Assembly (NCBI RefSeq): GCF_018771565.1
Contig: NZ_CP076326.1
Location: 1,860,001 to 1,924,000 of the forward strand
Length of the DNA stretch: 64,000 nt
Reading direction: 5' to 3'
Source: Thermoflexus hugenholtzii
GTDB lineage: Bacteria; Chloroflexota; Anaerolineae; Thermoflexales; Thermoflexaceae
Every line of letters begins with the position of its first letter. Position 1 is the first letter of the stretch. The translations under genes and the position numbers were made by a program. The notes under the pieces were generated by a model. It did no database searches and had not been told where the DNA came from. It was given only the letters and a program-made list of their open reading frames with translations. Positions 33,876 to 42,695 of this stretch are shown piece by piece.

Positions 33876-34637
33876 CTATGGGAAGAGGGGGGAAAGCGGG
33901 GGCGTGGGCGGAGGGGAGAGCATGGGCGTGGACGTGGGCGCCGACGGAGGCGGCGGCTCCTCGGTCGGAGGGGCAGGCGGCTGGGAGGCCTCCCCAAGCC
34001 CCTCCGTCGGGGGTCCGCTTCGGGAGGGCGGGGCGGGTGTCGGGGATCGCTGCGGCTCACTCTCAGGCGTCCCGGGTGGGATCGAGGGGGTCTCCGACGA
34101 AGGGGTGGGACGCAGGATCTCAATCACCACCCATGGGGTTCGAAGGGCCGGCGATGGACCTCCCCCGGCAGCTGCAAGCCCCCGCCCCCCGAACCGCACC
34201 GCGGGGAGCCCGAAGGCCAGGGCCATCGCCAGCCCGACTCCACCGGCGGTGGCCAGGGCGCGCTGCCAGGGCTTCCAGGCGTCCGGGAGGGCGGCCCCCG
34301 TGAGAACCGCTCCCACCAGGGTGAACAGCGGCCCCTTCCCGATCTCCCGGGCGGGATCCGCCGCCGAGGCGGCGGCCGTCTGCCAGGCGCTCAGCCAGGC
34401 CCCCAGGGCGCCCACGGCGGCGAGGAAGGCCAGGGCTCCCAGGATCGGCCGGGCCCGGGGCGATCCCCGGATGGCCCAGGGCAGCCACAGGGCGGGCACG
34501 CTGACCATCAGGACCAGCACCCCCCATCCGTCCAGCCCCCGGGCCGCAGGGCCTGCCCCCCAGGGGAGCATCGTCCCGGCCAGCATCAGGGCGGGCCCCA
34601 GCATCCGCAAGGCAGGGGAGGGCGTCTCCGCGTTCAT
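33876..34637 (-). CDS. Polytopic membrane protein with Pro/Ser/Thr-rich C-terminal tail
   Basis: A 253-aa protein with about five hydrophobic segments in the first 160 residues (MLGPALMLAGTMLPWGAG, GVLVLMVSVPALWLPW, ILGALAFLAAVGALGAWL, LFTLVGAVLTGAALP, ATAGGVGLAMALAFGLP), then a low-complexity Pro/Ser/Thr/Glu tail of about 80 residues that is probably outside the cell. No family recognised. ATG at 34637 overlaps the stop of the MNT-HEPN gene as ATGA. Confidence 0.65.
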   Translation of the reverse strand: MNAETPSPALRMLGPALMLAGTMLPWGAGPAARGLDGWGVLVLMVSVPALWLPWAIRGSPRARPILGALAFLAAVGALGAWLSAWQTAAASAADPAREIGKGPLFTLVGAVLTGAALPDAWKPWQRALATAGGVGLAMALAFGLPAVRFGGRGLAAAGGGPSPALRTPWVVIEILRPTPSSETPSIPPGTPESEPQRSPTPAPPSRSGPPTEGLGEASQPPAPPTEEPPPPSAPTSTPMLSPPPTPPLSPLFP

Positions 34638-35416
34638 GGCTCCCAGCGCCCGGTGAGGGAATCGAGGAAAGCCATCAGCTGGGTTCGAAGCTCCCGAAAC
34701 GTCTCCGGCATCCGCTCCGCCAGCGGCCGACAGCGCTCCCACTCCAGCTCGAATCCATCGGTATGACGGAACAGATGCCGGAAACGAAGGTAATCCGAGA
34801 GGCGGGATCCCAGGGCGGGATCGATCACGGCGGGTCGGGATTCCCCCCACGGGCTCATCATCCGCCACAGCCAATCGGTGTGCCCATGAGGGTCGGCAGG
34901 GAGGTCCCCATCGATCCGCACCGCGATCCGCTCGAAGATCCGTTCGACGCCGGTGTAGAAATCGTGCAGGATGCTCCCCAGGCTGCGCAGGGCGAACTCG
35001 TCGGGCTCGCCGGGCCAGCGGCTCATCAGCCGCTCCAGCCGGGCGAGCTCCAGGTCGATCTCCCGACGCAGGGCTTCCGTCGGCTCGATGGGCATCTCCT
35101 CCTCCCCCAGGATGCGGGCGCGCAGGGTGGGAGGGGCGCTCTCCAGAGGGATCAGATCCAGCTCCATGCCCTCCGGAAGGAGCGCCTCACACTCCCGCAG
35201 GGCGTCGAAGTAGCGCTCCGGCGCCAGCCCTTCCACGGCGATATCGATGTCTGAGCGCGCGTGCCAGGGACTCTGGCCGGCCAGGGAGCCGAAGATGAAG
35301 ACCCATCGTGCCCCGAAGCGGCGGCGCAACAACTCCGCGCACGCCCGGGCCGCCTCCCAGGCCGCCGCCCTCCGGCGCTCCAACATCTCGTCTTTCATGG
35401 ACTCGTCGCTCACCAT
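34634..35416 (-). CDS. MNT nucleotidyltransferase-HEPN fusion (MntA/HepT-like), protein 1
   Basis: A 260-aa protein joining two domains that usually form a toxin-antitoxin pair. Residues 35-110: minimal nucleotidyltransferase with G43-S44 then ten residues and D56-x-D58 (GSLAGQ, SDIDIAV). Residues about 145-255: a helical HEPN domain with R213-x4-H218 (also R211-x6-H218) in LRFRHLFRH. In classic MntA-HepT, MntA AMPylates a Tyr in the R-x4-6-H-x-Y motif; that Tyr is missing here (H218 is followed by T-D), so the mode may differ. Coupled (ATGA) to a membrane protein downstream. Confidence 0.8.
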   Translation of the reverse strand: MVSDESMKDEMLERRRAAAWEAARACAELLRRRFGARWVFIFGSLAGQSPWHARSDIDIAVEGLAPERYFDALRECEALLPEGMELDLIPLESAPPTLRARILGEEEMPIEPTEALRREIDLELARLERLMSRWPGEPDEFALRSLGSILHDFYTGVERIFERIAVRIDGDLPADPHGHTDWLWRMMSPWGESRPAVIDPALGSRLSDYLRFRHLFRHTDGFELEWERCRPLAERMPETFRELRTQLMAFLDSLTGRWEP

Positions 35417-35489
35417 CCCGGGAACGGTCTCCTTTGAATGATAAACCGGATCCTCCGGCCTCGCAGGGTGCGCCGGACCCGGAGCCGCC

Positions 35490-36668
35490 TCACCTTTGCT
35501 TCTCCACGATCAGCGTCTTCAAGTAAAGGGTCTCCGGGATCTGCAGGATCCATGGGTGATCCGGCGGCTGATAGGTGACATCCCGGACGACCAGGCGGCA
35601 GCCCACGTCGGCCGCCGCCAGGCGGACGGCCTCGATCAGATCCTCCAGGCGGACCGGATAGGCGCACGAGGAGAAGAACAGCACCCCGCCCTCCTCCAGC
35701 AGGCGCAGGGCGAGCGCGGCCATCTCCACGAACCGTCGGCGCACCCCCCGCTCCCATTCCGTCCGCCGCTTCACCATCGCGGGCGGATCCAGGACCACGT
35801 GGGTGAACCGCCTTCCCTCCGCGAGCAACGCCTCCATCATCTCCAGGGCATCCCCCAGGCGGACGGTGATCCGGGAGGCCAGGCCGTTGCGGGCCGCGTT
35901 GCGCTCCGCCTGCTGCAGCGCCCATGGGTCCTTGTCGATGACCATCGCCGTCGCCCCCGCGGCGGCCGCGTGGATGGCAAAGGTCCCGATGTAGCCGTAA
36001 ACGTCCAGCACCCGATCCCCCGGCCGCACCATCCCTCGCAGCCGTCGGCGGTTCTCCCGCTGATCCAGATAGAACCCGGTCTTCTGCCCGCGGATCGCGC
36101 TGGTTTCGAAGACCAGCCCGTCCTCCTCCACCTCCAGCGGATCCGGGATCTCCCCCCACAACAGGCCAGCCCGCGGCTCCAGCCCCTCGTCCTCCCGGGC
36201 CTCCACATCGCTGCGCTCATAGATCCCCCGGGGCGCGAACCGTTCGCGCAACGCGTCCACCAGCATCTCCCGCCAGCGCTCCATCCCCAGGTTCCGGATC
36301 TGCACCACCAGGACGTCGCCGTAGCGATCGACGATCAGCCCGGGGAGCCCATCCGCCTCCCCGTGGACCAGGCGGACGGCGTTCGTGTCCCGGATGCTCC
36401 TTCGCCGGTCGGCGGCCTCCGCCAGGCGCCTCCGGAGCCACTCCGAATCCACAGGCTCGTCCCCCCGGGTGAGCATCCGAAGGGGGATATGGGCCGCGGG
36501 GTTGTAGAACGCCCTCCCCACCAGCGTCCCCGTGGCGTCCCGAACCTCCACGACGGCCCCCGGCTCCGGGTCCCCGTGAACGCGGGCGATGTCATCGTGG
36601 AAGGCCCAGGGGTAGAAATTGCGGAGCTTGCGCTCCGCGTGGGGCTTGAGGACGATCCACGCCTTCAT
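35490..36668 (-). CDS. rlmI: 23S rRNA (cytosine-C5)-methyltransferase, RlmI family
   Basis: SAM-dependent methyltransferase. The 392-aa protein has the N-terminal PUA-like domain (KPHAERKLRNFYPWAFHDDI, VEVRDATGTLVGRAFYNP), the EEH-like middle (YERSDVEAREDEGLEPR), and a Rossmann domain with GQKTGFYLDQRENRR, VLDVYGYIGTFAIHAAAAGA, VVLDPPAMVKRRTEWERG and FFSSCAYPVRLEDL (catalytic Cys region). Exact target cytosine is inferred from the family. ATG overlaps the holA stop (ATGA). Confidence 0.92.
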   Translation of the reverse strand: MKAWIVLKPHAERKLRNFYPWAFHDDIARVHGDPEPGAVVEVRDATGTLVGRAFYNPAAHIPLRMLTRGDEPVDSEWLRRRLAEAADRRRSIRDTNAVRLVHGEADGLPGLIVDRYGDVLVVQIRNLGMERWREMLVDALRERFAPRGIYERSDVEAREDEGLEPRAGLLWGEIPDPLEVEEDGLVFETSAIRGQKTGFYLDQRENRRRLRGMVRPGDRVLDVYGYIGTFAIHAAAAGATAMVIDKDPWALQQAERNAARNGLASRITVRLGDALEMMEALLAEGRRFTHVVLDPPAMVKRRTEWERGVRRRFVEMAALALRLLEEGGVLFFSSCAYPVRLEDLIEAVRLAAADVGCRLVVRDVTYQPPDHPWILQIPETLYLKTLIVEKQR

Positions 36669-37633
36669 ACGGCTTCCCGTCGGCCCACCGAGACGATGAA
36701 CGTCTCCAGCGCCACCACATCCGGGACCTGGCCGGTTTTGATGGCCAGGTCCAGCTCCGCCAGGCTCCGGTAGAAGGTTTCCAGCTGGGGGATCGAGAAG
36801 GCGACCGCGGACTCCGCGATCTTGCGCGCCGCATACGGATGAAGGCCCAGCAGGTTTCCGGCCTCCGCGGGGGAGAGGCCCCGTTCCAGCTGTTCCTTCA
36901 TCAGGAGCATCAGACGGAACTGGCGGACGATCATGCCGAACAGCCCGAGGGGGTGCTCTCCCTCCTCCAGGAGCCGGTGGAGGGCGGCCAGGGCCCGGCG
37001 CACATCCCGCCGTCCTAAGGCCTCCGTGAGCTCGAAGAGGCTGATCGGCGCCGCATAGGGGACCAGCCGCTCCACATCCTGAGGGGTGACGGGGCGGCCG
37101 GCAGCCCATGCGGAGAGCTTGCGGATCTCCTGATCCAGCAGGCGGAGATCCGTGACCAGGGCGGCCAGGGCGGAGGCCGCCTGCGGGGTGAAGGTCCCGC
37201 CGTATCGCCGGGCCCGCTCCATCACCCACTCCGGGAGGGCCCGGGGAGGCGGCAGGGGGAAATGCCGGACCTCCGCCTGATCCGGATGCGTCGCCATCCA
37301 GCGCAACAGCGGATGATCCTCCGGTAGGGTCCTCCGTTCGATCAGGACCAGGAGGGTGGTGGGCGGGACGGCGGCGAGGGCCTGTCGGAAGGCCTCGTCC
37401 TCCTGGGCCCGCCGGCGCTCCCGGGCGAACCATCCCTCCACGACGACCAGGCGCCGCGAGGCCAGGAAGGGCATCGCCGCGCATGCCGCCTGCAGCTCCG
37501 CCGGGGAGATCCGCCGGCCGTCCAGGACGATCACGTTCATGGACTGGGCGGCCGCATCCCCCACCTCCCCGCGAAGCTCCCGCAGGGCCTCCTCGATCTC
37601 CAGCTCGTTCTCACCGTGGAAGAGGAGGATCAT
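36665..37633 (-). CDS. holA: DNA polymerase III delta subunit
   Basis: Clamp-loader delta subunit that opens the beta clamp. The 322-aa protein shows the degenerate AAA+ start ILLFHGENELEIEEALRELR, MPFLASRRLVVVEGW, LLVLIERRTLPEDHPLL, and the C-terminal collar domain (LFGMIVRQFRLMLLMKEQLERG, AGNLLGLHPYAARK). Start ATG with SD AGGAGGA. It is co-oriented with rlmI and overlaps it by 4 bases. Confidence 0.93.
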   Translation of the reverse strand: MILLFHGENELEIEEALRELRGEVGDAAAQSMNVIVLDGRRISPAELQAACAAMPFLASRRLVVVEGWFARERRRAQEDEAFRQALAAVPPTTLLVLIERRTLPEDHPLLRWMATHPDQAEVRHFPLPPPRALPEWVMERARRYGGTFTPQAASALAALVTDLRLLDQEIRKLSAWAAGRPVTPQDVERLVPYAAPISLFELTEALGRRDVRRALAALHRLLEEGEHPLGLFGMIVRQFRLMLLMKEQLERGLSPAEAGNLLGLHPYAARKIAESAVAFSIPQLETFYRSLAELDLAIKTGQVPDVVALETFIVSVGRREAV

Positions 37634-37702
37634 CGGGACGTCTTTGCGGTGTTCCGCGAATGATTCGTGTAGTTCCTTGGTTACGGCTCGGGCTCCGGAC
37701 GC

Positions 37703-38206
37703 TCATCCGCCCCGGGTCTCCACGAAGTGGACCCGGACGAAGCCGCCGGGGAGGGCCCGCACCCCCACGATCTCCAGATCCCCCGGGTCAGCCCGGGTGG
37801 TGACGTGGGCCTGCAGCCATGGGCCCAGGGGTTGCACGGCGATCAGCGTGAGCACCGTGGCGAAGATGACCAGGGGGAGAACGTCGCGGCGCCGGCGATG
37901 GGGCACCAGGCCCAGGGTGAGAAAGGCCGCCAGGCCGGCGGAGGTGCCGGAGGCCACGTAGTTGGTCCCGCAACCCGGATGGATCGCCCAGTGATGCTCG
38001 CCTCGACGCAATCGCTCCAGGGCCTCACGGGCCGCAGCGATCACCGCCTCCATCGGCACGTTCCCGTAAACGTAGAACCCGAAAGGGGTGGAGCGACCGG
38101 CCATGGGCAGGCCGGGGAACCGCTGGCTGAGCAGATGGATCGTGGCGTGCTCCAGCGCATGGTTGCGCCGGATCCGCCGCAACGGCGTCCAATCCAGGAT
38201 CGACAT
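37703..38206 (-). CDS. DUF6391-like membrane protein
   Basis: A 167-aa protein with an invariant-looking start RRIRRNHALEHATIHLLSQRFPG, then FGFYVYGNVPMEAVIAAAREAL, HHWAIHPGCGTNYVASGT, and two hydrophobic helices (about residues 89-101 and 110-126). The HALEHAT and HPGCGTN motifs are the hallmark of a conserved family seen in Chloroflexota and Cyanobacteria (I believe DUF6391). Function unknown. His and Cys conservation suggests metal binding (inference). Confidence 0.72.
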   Translation of the reverse strand: MSILDWTPLRRIRRNHALEHATIHLLSQRFPGLPMAGRSTPFGFYVYGNVPMEAVIAAAREALERLRRGEHHWAIHPGCGTNYVASGTSAGLAAFLTLGLVPHRRRRDVLPLVIFATVLTLIAVQPLGPWLQAHVTTRADPGDLEIVGVRALPGGFVRVHFVETRGG

Positions 38207-38264
38207 CCCGACCTCCAGTTCGGAAAGTTCGCATGAGCGCTCGCGCGCGCCACGCCGGGCGCCC

Positions 38265-38972
38265 TCACGGGGCCGGGCGGGCCACCACGATCAGGCGATG
38301 GGTGTTGTTCTCCGGCGGCCAGCATGTGACCAGGGTGAGGCGCTCCTCCGGGGTGGGCAGGATCCACCCCAGATTCCGCTGCCGCACCTCCGGAGGCTGG
38401 CCTTTCTCCGGCAGGATGTGGATCCCCTCCACCTGATACGCGTAGGCCTGCCGGGAGGTCTCCACCCGGATCCGCTGACCCGGGCGCAGGCGATGGAGGG
38501 CGCGGAAGACCTTCCCCTCGATGTTGTGGTGGCCGATCAGGACCACGTTGCCCCCCTGGCCGGGCGCCGCCGAGGTGGGGAGCCAGCCGGCGGCGAACCC
38601 GTGGGGAGGCTCCCAGGTGATGAAGACCTGGCTCCCCTCCGTCATCGTGGTCAGGCGCGCCGGGACCACCGGGGCCTCCAGCCCGATGTCCGGGATGATC
38701 AGGCGGATGGGGGGATCCGCCACCGCCCCGGAGGACGGCGAGCGGGTCGGCGCAGGCTCCGGGCGCATCGCCCTGGCCTCCTGCACCCCCCTCGGCTCCG
38801 GAGATGGGCGGGCCGGTGGGGCCGCGGAAGGCCCCCGGGGTGGAAGTGGAAGGGGTTCAGGATCCCGGGGGGTGGGCCAGGCCGTCGCGAGCCCGGCGGC
38901 CCCGAGGAGCAGCCCAGCCCCGATCAGGAGGCCGCTCAGCCGGTTGCCGGACGGACGACGGCCTGATCCCAT
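38265..38972 (-). CDS. Class E/D-like sortase
   Basis: A 235-aa membrane-anchored transpeptidase-like protein. N-terminal helix (LSGLLIGAGLLLGAAGLATAW), a Pro-rich spacer, then the sortase barrel: IRLIIPDIGLEAPVVPA, GGNVVLIGHHNIEGKVFRALHRL with the catalytic His, LTLVTCWPPENNTHRLIVVA with the catalytic Cys (TLVTCW) and Arg. ATG at 38972 lies inside the 3' end of the upstream HTH gene (37-base overlap), so the two are co-expressed. The LPQTG protein at 24.9 kb is a candidate substrate. Confidence 0.88.
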   Translation of the reverse strand: MGSGRRPSGNRLSGLLIGAGLLLGAAGLATAWPTPRDPEPLPLPPRGPSAAPPARPSPEPRGVQEARAMRPEPAPTRSPSSGAVADPPIRLIIPDIGLEAPVVPARLTTMTEGSQVFITWEPPHGFAAGWLPTSAAPGQGGNVVLIGHHNIEGKVFRALHRLRPGQRIRVETSRQAYAYQVEGIHILPEKGQPPEVRQRNLGWILPTPEERLTLVTCWPPENNTHRLIVVARPAP

Positions 38973-39586
38973 GGCGCGCGCTCCAGATATCCCCCCACCA
39001 TCGCCAGCAACGTTTCGTTGTAAAAAGCGAGGATGTCCCGATAAACCTCGCGCCAGCGCTCCGGCGCCCCGCCCAGCTCCACCATCCGGAACACGCTCTC
39101 CAGGAGGTAGCCGCCGAAGTGGAGGAACGCCCGCAACAGGTCTTCCAGCCCCAGCCCGGCCGCGTGCGCCTGCTCGGCGTAACGCTGCCCGATCCGGCGG
39201 GGGCGATGCGGGTCGTGATCCCGGATGTAAGCCTGGAGCTCCTCCAGGAGCTGATAGCACGTGGCCTGGAACTCCTGAGCGATGGGGCCGCGCATCCGTT
39301 CGAACCAGGGGGCCTGAGGGCCGACTCCCCGGGCGAGCTCCAGACGGAGCTGGCCCAGGGTGTAAGTGATCAGCATGCGCACCCCGGGCTCCGCGCCGTG
39401 GGCCTGCAGCCAGGCTTCCAGATCCTTGCGGGCGAACCGCCGGTGCCCCCCGGCGGTCCGCTGGGAGGGGATGCGCCCGGCATCCGCCCACGCCCGCAGC
39501 GTGGCCGGGTGCACCCCCAGCATCGCCGCCGCCTCCTTCAGAGAGAGCCACTCCCCGGTGGGATTCCTCGTTTTCCGCTTCCCCAT
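38936..39586 (-). CDS. MerR/excisionase-type HTH protein with RsbRD-like helical domain
   Basis: A 216-aa regulator. Residues about 12-62 form a winged-helix of the excisionase/MerR type (WLSLKEAAAMLGVHPATLRAWADAGRIPSQRTAGGHRRFARKDLEAWL). Residues about 70-200 are an all-helical domain (YQLLEELQAYIRDHD, LLRAFLHFGGYLLESVFRMVE, YNETLLAMVGGYLERA) resembling the RsbR/RsbRD N-terminal non-haem globin-like sensor. It overlaps the sortase gene and may control it. Ligand unknown. Confidence 0.78.
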   Translation of the reverse strand: MGKRKTRNPTGEWLSLKEAAAMLGVHPATLRAWADAGRIPSQRTAGGHRRFARKDLEAWLQAHGAEPGVRMLITYTLGQLRLELARGVGPQAPWFERMRGPIAQEFQATCYQLLEELQAYIRDHDPHRPRRIGQRYAEQAHAAGLGLEDLLRAFLHFGGYLLESVFRMVELGGAPERWREVYRDILAFYNETLLAMVGGYLERAPWDQAVVRPATG

Positions 39587-39628
39587 CGTCCCCCTCCGGA
39601 TCCCCGGCCTGGCAGGCCGCTTCCCCCA

Positions 39629-40739
39629 TCACGAGCGGGGAGCCGCGACAGCCTGGCGCAGATAGGCCTCAATGAAATCGTCCAGCTCCCCGTCCAGGAC
39701 CCGCTCCACCTGGCTGGTCTCGTAGTCGGTGCGATGGTCCTTGACCAGCTGATAAGGATGCAGCACATAGGAGCGGATCTGGTTGCCCCACTCGGCGCTG
39801 ACGTGTTCGCCCTTGAGGGCGGCGATCTCCGCCCGGCGCTTCTGCTCCTCCAGCTCCGCCAGCCGGGCCTTCAGGATCTTGAGGGCGGTCTCTTTGTTCT
39901 GGGTCTGGCTGCGCTCGTTCTGGCAGGAGACCACGATCCCCGTCGGGATGTGCCGGATGCGGACGGCCGTCTCGTTCTTCTGCATATGTTGGCCGCCCGC
40001 CGTGGAGGCCCGGAAGGTCTCGATGATGATGTCCTCCGGCCGGATGACGATCTCCGGGCTCTCCCCGATGTCCGGCCAGACCTCGACCAGGGCGAAGGAC
40101 GTGTGGCGGCGGCGGGCGGCGTCGAAGGGGGAGATGCGCACCAGGCGGTGCACCCCTTTCTCCGCCTTCAGGTAGCCGTAGGCGTAGGGGCCTTTCACCA
40201 GCACCGTGGCGCTCTTGATCCCCGCCTCCTCGCCGTCCACCTTGTCCAGCAACTCGGCCTCCCAGCCCCGGCGCTCCGCCCAGCGCAGATACATGCGCAA
40301 CAGCATCTCCGCCCAGTCCTGGGCGTCGGTGCCGCCGGCCCCCGCGTGGATGGCCAGGATGGCGTCGTGGCGGTCATAGGGGCCGGACATCCAGACCTCG
40401 AACTGGCGGTGGCGCACCGTCTCCTCCAGGGCTTCGATCTCGCGGGCCAGCTCGGCCATCAGCGCCTCATCGCCCTCGCCCTCCGCCAGCTCCAGCAGCT
40501 CCCGGGCCTCCTGAGCCCGTTGGCGTAGATGGAGCCAGTTGCGGACCTCCTCCTTCAGGCGGCCTAACCGCTTCAGCACCTCCTGCGCCTGGGCCGGCTG
40601 TTCCCAAAAATCCGGCCGGGCGGCCTCCTCCTCCAAACGCTGGATCTCCGCCTGCTTCTCCGGGATGTCAAAGACGGTCCAGGAGATCTTCCAGCGTCAG
40701 CGTCAACGCTTCCAATCGCTCTCGCAGATCCGTCGACAT
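39629..40739 (-). CDS. prfB: Peptide chain release factor 2, with +1 programmed frameshift
   Basis: Recognises UGA and UAA stop codons. The gene starts at ATG 40739 (SD AAGGGAGGG; an adjacent in-frame ATG at 40742), reads 23 codons to CTT, meets an in-frame TGA, and continues in the +1 frame to 39629; the product is about 369 aa. The frame-2 part begins DIPEKQAEIQRLEEEAARPDFW as in RF2, and has the hydrolysis motif GGQ in ASTAGGQHMQKNETAVRI. The residues after GGQ differ from the textbook RF2 sequence. The frameshift is the usual autoregulation: low RF2 lets the ribosome slip. Confidence 0.93.
40667..40673 (-). promoter_or_regulatory. prfB: RF2 recoding site CTT TGA C
   Basis: On the minus strand, CTT (40673-40671) is followed by TGA (40670-40668) and C. 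Skipping T40670 gives GAC (40669-40667). This is the canonical prfB slip site. The upstream internal SD is weak: only GGA four bases before CTT, compared with AGGGGG in E. coli. Confidence 0.9.
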
Positions 40740-40823
40740 CATCTCCCTCCCTTTCTATGGATCTCTCTATGGATCTCCACCGGCCGCCTGGCAAGGGCGG
40801 CCTTCCCCTGCTTTCGGGCAGGT

Positions 40824-41699
40824 TCATGGGGCGGACGTCCCCTCGATCAAGCGCGCGGTGACCTGCATGAACGCCTTCAGATCCCGGATCGCCTGCGGGA
40901 GCATGGCGTGAACCTGGGCGTGATCGATATCCCAATACAGGTGGACCAGCCGGTTTCGCCACCGGGCCATCTGCGCCATGGCTTCCGCCAGCGCCTCCGG
41001 CAGGATCCCCGCCCGTCCCAGAATCCGAAAGACCTCCGCGTAGCTCTGAGGACGCCCCAATCCCATGTGGGCGATGAGGTGATGCCCGATGTCCAGCGCC
41101 GCTTCAATGGCCAGCTGGAGGAAGCGCTCCGCGCTGCCGTAGCGATACGGATCCCCGCAGAAGTCCGAGCGGTCCAGGGCGGCCAGCGGCTCCAGCAATG
41201 CGAGGAACTCCTCCAGCCGGGTCATGCGATCCATCAATAAATCTCGATCGATCACTGAGCTTTCCCCCTTCCAGCGCTTCAGGGAGGTCCGGTTCAGGAG
41301 CTCCCGAAAGGGGCCCTCGTCCAGATAGGCCCGCATCGCCCGGGCTTCCCAATCCGCGCAGCGGCCGGGGTCCCGGCAGAACAGGAGCTCCCGCTCCTTT
41401 AGAACCGCGAACTGACGGGCCGGAGGCAGCGTGTTCAGCAGGATCAGGTCGATCTCATGGCCCGGAAGGGCCTCCTCCAACCGGGCCTGGAGACGATCCA
41501 GGAGCTCCGGGAACCGCGCGGGGGGCACATCCGGATCCACCCACACGGCGATGTCCACATCGCTCAGGGCATCCGCCCGGCCGGCGGCCCAGGAGCCAAC
41601 CAAATACGCCCCGATCACCTCCGGGATGTCCACCGCCCGGATCATGGCATCCCGGGAGGGTGCCGGGATCTCGATTTCAGGCAGGCGACCCCGTCGCAT
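40824..41699 (-). CDS. MNT nucleotidyltransferase-HepT (DUF86) fusion, protein 2
   Basis: A 291-aa single-chain version of the MntA-HepT toxin-antitoxin pair. N-terminal MNT domain: G35-S36, ten residues, D47-x-D49 ([18 protein letters not shown]). C-terminal HepT/DUF86 domain from about 150: [42 protein letters not shown], and the HEPN RNase motif R248-x4-H253-x-Y255 in [10 protein letters not shown]. All toxin and antitoxin signature residues are intact. It begins 23 bases inside the 3' end of ftsY, so it is probably co-transcribed. An in-frame ATG at 41645 is an alternative start. Confidence 0.88.
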   Translation of the reverse strand: MRRGRLPEIEIPAPSRDAMIRAVDIPEVIGAYLVGSWAAGRADALSDVDIAVWVDPDVPPARFPELLDRLQARLEEALPGHEIDLILLNTLPPARQFAVLKERELLFCRDPGRCADWEARAMRAYLDEGPFRELLNRTSLKRWKGESSVIDRDLLMDRMTRLEEFLALLEPLAALDRSDFCGDPYRYGSAERFLQLAIEAALDIGHHLIAHMGLGRPQSYAEVFRILGRAGILPEALAEAMAQMARWRNRLVHLYWDIDHAQVHAMLPQAIRDLKAFMQVTARLIEGTSAP

Positions 41700-42606
41700 C
41701 CTCGAACAGCTCCTCTACAAAGGCGCCCGCATCGAAGGGCAGCAGATCCTCCAGCCCCTCTCCCACCCCCACAAACCGCACCGGCAGGCCCAGCTCTCGG
41801 GCGATGGCGAAGACCGCGCCCCCCTTCGCTGTGCCGTCCAGCTTGGTGAGGATCAGACCGGTGACGCCCACGGCTTGATGGAACTCCCGGGCCTGCGGGA
41901 GGGCGTTCTGCCCGGTGGTGGCATCCAGCACCAGCCAGACCTCGTGGGGCGCGCCCGGGACCGCTTTCGCGGCGACCCGGCGGACCTTCTGGAGCTCCTG
42001 CATCAGGTTGTATTTGGTGTGCAGTCGGCCGGCGGTGTCGGCCAGGACCAGGTCGTAACCCCGGGCGCGGGCGGCCTGCAGGGCGTCGAAGAGCACCGCG
42101 CCGGGATCGGCGCCGGGCTGCCCCCCGATGCAGGGCACGCCGGCCCGTTCCGCCCAGATCTCCAGCTGTTCCCCCGCCGCGGCCCGGAAAGTGTCCGCCG
42201 CCGCCAACAGCACCCGTCGGCCCTGCTGCCGGAAGCGGTGGGCCAGCTTCGCCACGGTGGTGGTCTTCCCCGAACCGTTCACTCCGACCACCAGCACCAC
42301 CTCCAGGGGATCCCGCCCCAGGTTCAACGGTGGGGGATCTTTGAGCAGGGCGCGCAGCTCCGCTTTCAACATCGCCCGCAGGTCCTCCGCCCGGGTGACC
42401 CCCTCCCGGCGGACCCGTTCTCGCAGGCGATCCAGGAGCTCTTGAGCAACCCGCACGCCCACATCGGCCTGGATGAGGGCGGCCTCCAGCTCCTCCCAGA
42501 GCGCCGGCGTGATCTCGGTTGCCCCCAACAGTTGCGCGATCCGTCCGAAGGCAGCCTGGCGGGTTCGCGCCAGGCCCTCCCGCAGGGCTTGCAACATGCT
42601 CCGCAT
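41677..42606 (-). CDS. ftsY: Signal recognition particle receptor FtsY
   Basis: SRP GTPase receptor for co-translational membrane insertion. The 309-aa protein has the NG domain: the N helices ([27 protein letters not shown]), G1 [29 protein letters not shown]3 [17 protein letters not shown]4 [10 protein letters not shown], and a C-terminal amphipathic helix. The acidic A-domain of E. coli FtsY is missing, as in most compact FtsY proteins. ATG 42606 is chosen over upstream GTG; a further ATG at 42597 is possible. Confidence 0.96.
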   Translation of the reverse strand: MRSMLQALREGLARTRQAAFGRIAQLLGATEITPALWEELEAALIQADVGVRVAQELLDRLRERVRREGVTRAEDLRAMLKAELRALLKDPPPLNLGRDPLEVVLVVGVNGSGKTTTVAKLAHRFRQQGRRVLLAAADTFRAAAGEQLEIWAERAGVPCIGGQPGADPGAVLFDALQAARARGYDLVLADTAGRLHTKYNLMQELQKVRRVAAKAVPGAPHEVWLVLDATTGQNALPQAREFHQAVGVTGLILTKLDGTAKGGAVFAIARELGLPVRFVGVGEGLEDLLPFDAGAFVEELFEDATGSPA

Positions 42607-42648
42607 CGATGCGTCCGCTCCTCCTGCCCGCACGATCCTCTACCTCGA

Positions 42649-42654
42649 ATTATA
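42649..42654 (-). promoter_or_regulatory. Predicted -10 box of ftsY
   Basis: The minus strand reads TATAAT 43 bases before the ftsY start, in an AT-rich divergent gap. -35 is not clear. Confidence 0.5.
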
Positions 42655-42695
42655 TCGAAGGCTCGCCGATCCATCTATGCGATCTCCAAAGGCGA

